Shown here: positions 59,919 to 64,000 of the stretch, in pieces | How positions within the stretch are numbered: position 1 is the stretch's first letter | How the letters are laid out: each line of letters starts with the position of its first letter | Assembly (NCBI RefSeq): GCF_001269885.1 | Contig: NZ_LHVH01000035.1 | Coordinates: 124,001-188,000 of the forward strand | DNA length: 64,000 bases | Direction of reading: 5' to 3' | DNA from: Pseudomonas kilonensis | Lineage (GTDB): Bacteria > Pseudomonadota > Gammaproteobacteria > Pseudomonadales > Pseudomonadaceae | Translations under genes and position numbers: made by a program | The notes under the pieces: generated by a model | Databases searched by the model: none | Seen by the model: only the letters and a program-made list of their open reading frames with translations | Told to the model about the DNA's origin: nothing

Positions 59919-60371
59919 ATGGATATCGAGTGGGTCTGCAAACATCACAGTGACCTGAGCAAGGAACAGCTGTATGCCATCCTCAAATTGCGTGCCGACG
60001 TGTTCGTTGTCGAGCAGAACTGCGCCTACCCGGATGTTGACGGCCTGGACCTTGAAGGCGACACCTGCCATTTGATGGCCTGGCAGGACAACCACCTGGT
60101 GGCCTACCTGCGCCTGCTCGATCCGCACTCGCAAAACAGTGACGTGGTGATCGGGCGCGTGGTCATCGCGCCCCACGCACGCGGCCAGGGGCTGGGCCAC
60201 ACCTTGATGGAACAGGCGCTCAAGCAGGCCGAGAAGCATTGGCCCGGTACGTCGATCTCATTGTCGGCCCAGGCGCATTTGCAGGGGTACTACGGGCGGT
60301 ATGGGTTTGAAGTGGTGGGGGTGGAATATATGGAGGATGGGATTGCGCATATTGGTATGCATCGGCCGTAG
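59919..60371 (+). CDS. elaA: ElaA-like GNAT acetyltransferase
   Basis: 150-residue N-acetyltransferase. FVVEQNCAYPDVDGLDLEGDTCHL is the ElaA signature, and IGRVVIAPHARGQGLGHTLMEQALKQAE contains the acetyl-CoA loop (RGQGLG). ALSAQAHLQGYYGRYGFEVVG-type ending is standard (SLSAQAHLQGYYGRYGF). AGGAAATTC lies before ATG 59919. Its TAG stop lies inside a dispersed repeat (60368-60505). Substrate unknown. Confidence 0.9.
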   Translation: MDIEWVCKHHSDLSKEQLYAILKLRADVFVVEQNCAYPDVDGLDLEGDTCHLMAWQDNHLVAYLRLLDPHSQNSDVVIGRVVIAPHARGQGLGHTLMEQALKQAEKHWPGTSISLSAQAHLQGYYGRYGFEVVGVEYMEDGIAHIGMHRP

Positions 60372-60505
60372 GAGCTGCCGCAGGCTGCGATCTTTTGATC
60401 TTGACCTTTCGTTTGAGATTCAAGTGTCTGGGGGAAGATCAAGATCAAAAGATCGCAGCCTCGTTGCACTCGTCAGCTCCTACACAGCTCCTACGCAGCT
60501 CCTAC
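60368..60505. repeat. GTAGGAGCTG-type inverted repeat
   Basis: Left end GTAGGAGCTGCCGCAGGCTG and right end with three tandem AGCTCCTAC arms; inner arms GATCTTTTGATCTTGA/TCAAGATCAAAAGATC pair exactly. It lies between convergent genes and supplies the stop codons of both (60369-60371 plus; 60502-60504 minus). Confidence 0.85.
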
Positions 60506-60798
60506 GGATACTCCAGCACCGCCTTGATCCGCGGCAAATTCCCCTCGATCCACCCCCGATCGATCGCCCCCCAATCGCGAATCCGATAACGCCCGGCATG
60601 ATTGCGCGCGCCGTCCTCTTGCTCGAACTCACACACGATATCCAGGTCAGCCAGCGCGGCAATGGTGTCCTGGGCCGTACGCCGGGGCATGCCGGTGGCT
60701 TCGGTGAGCGCCGGGACGTTGCTGGCGGCACCGCTGTCGATCAGGTAAGCCACGTACAAGCGACGGTAGAAGCTGGTCTTGGTCTTGCTGACATCCAT
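60502..60798 (-). CDS. Winged-helix-type small protein
   Basis: 98-residue protein with an HTH-like pattern: YVAYLIDSGAASNVPALTEATGMPRRTAQDTIAALADLDIVCEFEQ looks like helix-turn-helix plus wing, followed by YRIRDWGAIDRGWIEGNLPRIKAVL. AAGGAATGACCGA precedes the ATG. It starts 4 nt after the YgjP-like gene's stop, so the two are probably co-transcribed. Probably a DNA-binding regulator; target unknown. Confidence 0.7.
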   Translation of the reverse strand: MDVSKTKTSFYRRLYVAYLIDSGAASNVPALTEATGMPRRTAQDTIAALADLDIVCEFEQEDGARNHAGRYRIRDWGAIDRGWIEGNLPRIKAVLEYP

Positions 60799-60802
60799 TC
60801 GG

Positions 60803-61306
60803 TCATTCCTTGTGGGGTTGCAGGTCCCGCCAGGTCAGGTACACCCGCAGGTCGAATTCCAACTGGTGATACCCCGGCAGCATGTGCTCGCAGAGTTGGT
60901 AGAACGCCTTGTTGTGGTCCGACTCCTTGAAGTGCGCCAGTTCGTGCACCACGATCATGTTCAGGAACTCGGGCGCCGCGTCCTTGAACAGCGCAGCGAT
61001 GCGGATTTCCTTCTTGGCCTTGAGCTTGCCGCCCTGGACCCGCGACACCGCGGTGTGCAGGCCGAGGGCACGGTGGGTCAGGTCCAGGCGACTGTCGAAC
61101 AGCACCTTGTCGATGGCGGGCGCGTTACGCAGGTATTGCTGCTTGAGGTCCAGTGCATAACCGTACAGGGCCTTGTCGCTCTGGATCGGATGCCGGCCCG
61201 GGTAGCGCTGCTGCAGGTAATCGCCCAGTCGGTCCTGGGCGATCAATTGCTGCACTTGGGCTTGCAGGGCGGCGGGGTAGGCCTGGAGGTATTTGAGCGC
61301 GGTCAT
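60803..61306 (-). CDS. YgjP-like zinc metalloprotease domain protein
   Basis: 167-residue protein with the zinc motif VVHELAHFKESDHNKAFYQL (HELxH...D/H), characteristic of the YgjP/DUF45 (M48-related) metallopeptidase domain. The upstream KKEIRIAALFKDAAPEFLNM and C-terminal HQLEFDLRVYLTW are conserved in the group. ATG 61306 is used instead of a TTG three bases earlier. Cytoplasmic; substrate unknown. Confidence 0.85.
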   Translation of the reverse strand: MTALKYLQAYPAALQAQVQQLIAQDRLGDYLQQRYPGRHPIQSDKALYGYALDLKQQYLRNAPAIDKVLFDSRLDLTHRALGLHTAVSRVQGGKLKAKKEIRIAALFKDAAPEFLNMIVVHELAHFKESDHNKAFYQLCEHMLPGYHQLEFDLRVYLTWRDLQPHKE

Positions 61307-61348
61307 CAAGGGGCAACACTGTCACAAGAGGCCGCCAGTGTAGCGAAT

Positions 61349-63472
61349 TCAAGCCTGCACCGCGCTCCAGTCGAACGGCGTGGCGAAGGCATTGGTGTCT
61401 TCGGCCATCAAGGGCCGCGCCACGAGGAACCCCTGCACGTACTCACAGCCATGGGCCTGCAGCCACTCATATTGCTCGCGGGTTTCCACCCCTTCGGCGA
61501 TCACCCGCAAGCCCAGTTGCGTACACAGGTCGATCACCGAGGCGGCCAACGCGGCATCCCGGGGCGACCCCGGCAGGCGGGCGATCAGGTGCCGGTCGAG
61601 CTTGAGGGTATCGAGTTCAAGATCGCGCAGATGCGTCAGCGAACAGGGCCCCGAACCGAAGTCATCCAATGCAACCCGCACCCCGAGGTGACGCAGCAGG
61701 CGCAATTGCTTTTGGGTTTCATCGGGGTTGCGCATCAGCGCATCCTCGGTCACCTCGACCTCCAGCTGCCGAGGCTTCAAGGCATGGCGCTCCAGGACCT
61801 GGCGCAACTCGGTCACCAGGTTGGGCATGCCGAACTGGGTGCTGCTCAGGCTCACCCCCAACACCAGGTCGTCAGCGAACAGGCGTTCCCAGACTTTGCG
61901 CTGAGCCGCGCTGCGATGATAAATCCAGCTGCCCAGGCGACTGATCAACCGCGCCTCCTCCAGCAAGGGCAGGAACAGGCCCGGCGGAACATCACCGACG
62001 CTGGGGTGCTGCCAGCGCAACAGCGCTTCGAACCCGCGGATCCGCCCGTCGACGATGCTCACCTGCGGCTGGTAGACCATATTGAAATCGCGGTTCTCGA
62101 TGGCCGAGCGCACGCTCTCTTCCAGCATCAGCCGTGAACGGGCTCGACCGTTCATTTCATGATCGTAAAAACGGTATTGCTGACGTCCGGCACGCTTGGC
62201 TTCGTACATGGCGATGTCGGACGCCCGCAGCAACCCATCGAGATTGGCGCCGCAGTCCGGGTACGTCGCGATGCCGATGCTGGCCCCAAGGGCCACGTCC
62301 ATGCCTTCGATCTGCTGGCAGATGGCGACGCGCTCGATCAGTTTCTCGGCGATCTTGGCCGCCTGCTCGGGAAATTCCAGGTCCAGCAGCGCCGTAAACT
62401 CGTCCCCGCCCAACCGCGCCAGGATATCGAATGGGCGCAGGCAGGCCTTCAACTGTTCCGACACCCAGCGCAACACCCGATCCCCGGCATCATGCCCCAG
62501 CGAGTCATTGACCCGCTTGAAGCCATCGAGGTCCAGGTACAGCAACACCCAGTTGCTTTCCTGGCGCTCGCTGCGCATCAACAGGTTTTCCGCGGTCTGG
62601 TAGAACCCTCGGCGGTTGAGCAACCCGGTCAGCGGGTCCGTGACGGCCTGGTATTCGAGTTGCTGGTGCAAATGACGAACCACGGACATGTCCTGGAGCG
62701 TCACCACCATCGCCTTCTGCTCCGACGGCAACGGCGCGCAGGACAAGGCCACCGACACCTGCTGGCCGGGCGCCGTGCGCAGGACCGCGTCATGCAATCG
62801 CCAGGTTTCACCGCGACGATAGGCGTTGTGGATATCGGAATCGAGCCACTCGGGAATGTGCGGTTTCTGCAGGAAATCCAGGAACGGCATGCCCTGCAAT
62901 TGCTCGGCGGTGGCATTGAGCAAACGGCAGGTAGAGGGGTTGGCGAAACGGATACAGCCATTCTCATCCACCACCAGGATGCCCTCGGCGGCGTTGTCCA
63001 GCACCGAGGCATTGAAGGCCCTGGCCGCTTCGAGATCCTGGCTCAGGCGCTGCAAGGCCCGGCGATTGCGCTGGTGCTCGAGCAACGCCTGGACCTTGGG
63101 CTTGAGGATCTGCGGATCGAAGGGCTTGAACAGGTAATCCACGGCGCCACTGGCGTAGCCCTTGATGACCGCATCCTGGGATTGCTCGTTGGCCGTCAGG
63201 AAAATGATCGGCGTGAGCCGCGTGCGCTGGCTGCCGCGCATCAGGCGCGCCACTTCGAAACCGTCCATGTCGGGCATCTGCACATCCAGCAGAACCAGGT
63301 CGATGTCGTGTTCGAGCAGCAGGTTTAGCGCCTCGACCCCCGAGGACGCGGTCATGACTCGCCAATCCTGACGCTGCAGCAAGGCACGCATGCTGAGCAG
63401 GTTTTCAGGGTAATCATCAACAATCAAAAGGACAGAGCTGTCTTCGCCGAGCGGTGGTTGCGCGCATTCCAT
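61349..63472 (-). CDS. REC-PAS-GGDEF-EAL response regulator
   Basis: 707-residue c-di-GMP protein. REC domain (residues ~13-130) with phosphoacceptor Asp63 (LVLLDVQMPDMDGF); PAS ~150-265; GGDEF ~275-440 with intact GGDEF in ILARLGGDEFTALLD and an I-site RxxD (RPFD) exactly 5 residues upstream; EAL ~450-700 with EALLRW, VEVTEDALMRN, VALDDFG and VIAEGVET. The usual Asn of the VNxS motif is Ser here (LGVSLSSTQF). No histidine kinase is adjacent, so its sensor is elsewhere. ATG 63472 follows AGAGAAGCAGC. Confidence 0.92.
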   Translation of the reverse strand: MECAQPPLGEDSSVLLIVDDYPENLLSMRALLQRQDWRVMTASSGVEALNLLLEHDIDLVLLDVQMPDMDGFEVARLMRGSQRTRLTPIIFLTANEQSQDAVIKGYASGAVDYLFKPFDPQILKPKVQALLEHQRNRRALQRLSQDLEAARAFNASVLDNAAEGILVVDENGCIRFANPSTCRLLNATAEQLQGMPFLDFLQKPHIPEWLDSDIHNAYRRGETWRLHDAVLRTAPGQQVSVALSCAPLPSEQKAMVVTLQDMSVVRHLHQQLEYQAVTDPLTGLLNRRGFYQTAENLLMRSERQESNWVLLYLDLDGFKRVNDSLGHDAGDRVLRWVSEQLKACLRPFDILARLGGDEFTALLDLEFPEQAAKIAEKLIERVAICQQIEGMDVALGASIGIATYPDCGANLDGLLRASDIAMYEAKRAGRQQYRFYDHEMNGRARSRLMLEESVRSAIENRDFNMVYQPQVSIVDGRIRGFEALLRWQHPSVGDVPPGLFLPLLEEARLISRLGSWIYHRSAAQRKVWERLFADDLVLGVSLSSTQFGMPNLVTELRQVLERHALKPRQLEVEVTEDALMRNPDETQKQLRLLRHLGVRVALDDFGSGPCSLTHLRDLELDTLKLDRHLIARLPGSPRDAALAASVIDLCTQLGLRVIAEGVETREQYEWLQAHGCEYVQGFLVARPLMAEDTNAFATPFDWSAVQA

Positions 63473-63794
63473 GCTGCTTCTCTTATCGGGCGCCACGTCC
63501 GTTTTTACGTAGCAAAGCGGACAAATACTGTCCCCTCACTCTAGACCGGGATTATCAAAAGCAGTAGGTGTCAACGCGCCATCATCCAGACAAAGCCCGA
63601 AATAGCCGACTAACGGTCACCCTCCTCAGGCACAGAAACTGCACTGACACCCTCGACGGACAATTGACGTCAAACATCCGCCGAACGGTCAACAAAAAAA
63701 GCCCCTGTCCAGCGTTCCGAAACGCTTCAAAAGGGCGGTTTAAAGCCTCCCGCTACGGCATCCACCTTTACATCTCGATACGCAGGACCTGGAC
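63473..63794. other. Divergent intergenic region before the alginate lyase
   Basis: 322 bp containing promoters for both neighbours. A small hairpin AGCGTT-CCGA-AACGCT near 63713-63730 has no T run. No gene is supported; the 76-residue frame at 63568-63798 has no family features. Confidence 0.5.
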
Positions 63795-64000
63795 ATGATC
63801 GATCTCGCAACCTGGAATTTGAGCATCCCCGAGGGCGCCCCACCGGCAACCATTGAAACCTCACAATTGGTTCAGGGCTTCAAGAACCAGTACTTCAACT
63901 CTGAAACCGGCACGGTGTTTTTCTGGGCCCCCGTGACAGGCGCCACGACGGCCAATGCTATTTACCCACGCAGCGAACTGCGCGAAACCAACAGCGACGG
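63795..64000 (+). CDS. PL7-family alginate lyase, N-terminal part (partial)
   Basis: Open to the right window edge. Begins MIDLATWNLSIPEGAPPATI, and ends YPRSELRETNSDG; the R-SELRE motif with T/SIP start are hallmarks of polysaccharide lyase family 7, which cleaves alginate by beta-elimination. No signal peptide is present at this ATG, so it may be cytoplasmic or secreted by another route. AGGACCTGGAC precedes the ATG. Confidence 0.85.
   Translation, partial: MIDLATWNLSIPEGAPPATIETSQLVQGFKNQYFNSETGTVFFWAPVTGATTANAIYPRSELRETNSD

Noticed and set aside
63568..63798. 76-residue frame before the alginate lyase
   Set aside because: No ribosome-binding site or family features; it overlaps the lyase start region.

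Overview
The window reads as a chromosomal segment of a fluorescent Pseudomonas. The basis is the gene order and protein sequences of the Pseudomonas choline/glycine betaine/carnitine catabolic locus, the high GC content, and the many short palindromic REP elements with the core GTGGGAGC...GCTTGCTCGCGAT. No rRNA, tRNA, CRISPR array, prophage or transposase was seen. Gene assignments rest on motif and order recognition; no database search was run.

Layout. 1-7334 (minus): one-carbon end of glycine betaine breakdown, glyA-soxB-soxD-soxA-soxG-purU (purU cut by the window edge). 7681-12556: traX-like membrane protein, L-threonine aldolase, and divergent gbcB/gbcA (glycine betaine demethylase). 12671-19385 (minus): an accessory cluster of a calcineurin-like phosphoesterase, a membrane-anchored di-haem cytochrome c and an 1150-residue GMC oxidoreductase/alpha-beta hydrolase fusion. 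19.4-20.43 kb: a 1-kb non-coding region with degenerate tandem repeats carrying exact DnaA boxes. 20433-28219 (minus): a dipeptidase-like protein, a DUF5943-like protein, dgcA, dgcB and etfA/etfB (dimethylglycine catabolism). 28455-30685: small hypothetical genes and an orphan ATPase with a palindromic promoter. 30754-36719: cdhR and the carnitine operon caiX-cdhC-cdhA-cdhB plus a gamma-butyrobetaine dioxygenase. 37099-41027: a small hypothetical gene, gbdR and sdaB. 41451-48781: choXWV transporter and betIBA. 49014-63472: general functions, namely a second TldD/PmbA pair, MFS exporter, dbpA, a YhiN-like flavoprotein, a YccS-like protein, a periplasmic solute-binding protein, elaA, a winged-helix protein, a YgjP-like metalloprotease and a REC-PAS-GGDEF-EAL protein. 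The start of a PL7 alginate lyase follows at the right edge.

How it works together. Carnitine enters via CaiX and is converted by CdhA, CdhC and CdhB to glycine betaine; gamma-butyrobetaine is hydroxylated to carnitine; choline enters via ChoXWV and is oxidised by BetA and BetB to glycine betaine. GbcAB, DgcAB-EtfAB and SoxBDAG then remove the three methyl groups in turn. GlyA and SdaB carry glycine through serine to pyruvate, and PurU releases formate from formyl-THF. GbdR, CdhR and BetI are the local regulators.

The two most unusual parts are the DnaA-box array at 19.65-20.33 kb and the GMC-hydrolase/cytochrome/phosphoesterase cluster. A third candidate is the orphan ATPase with a nested AT-rich operator-like palindrome at 30.69-30.75 kb.
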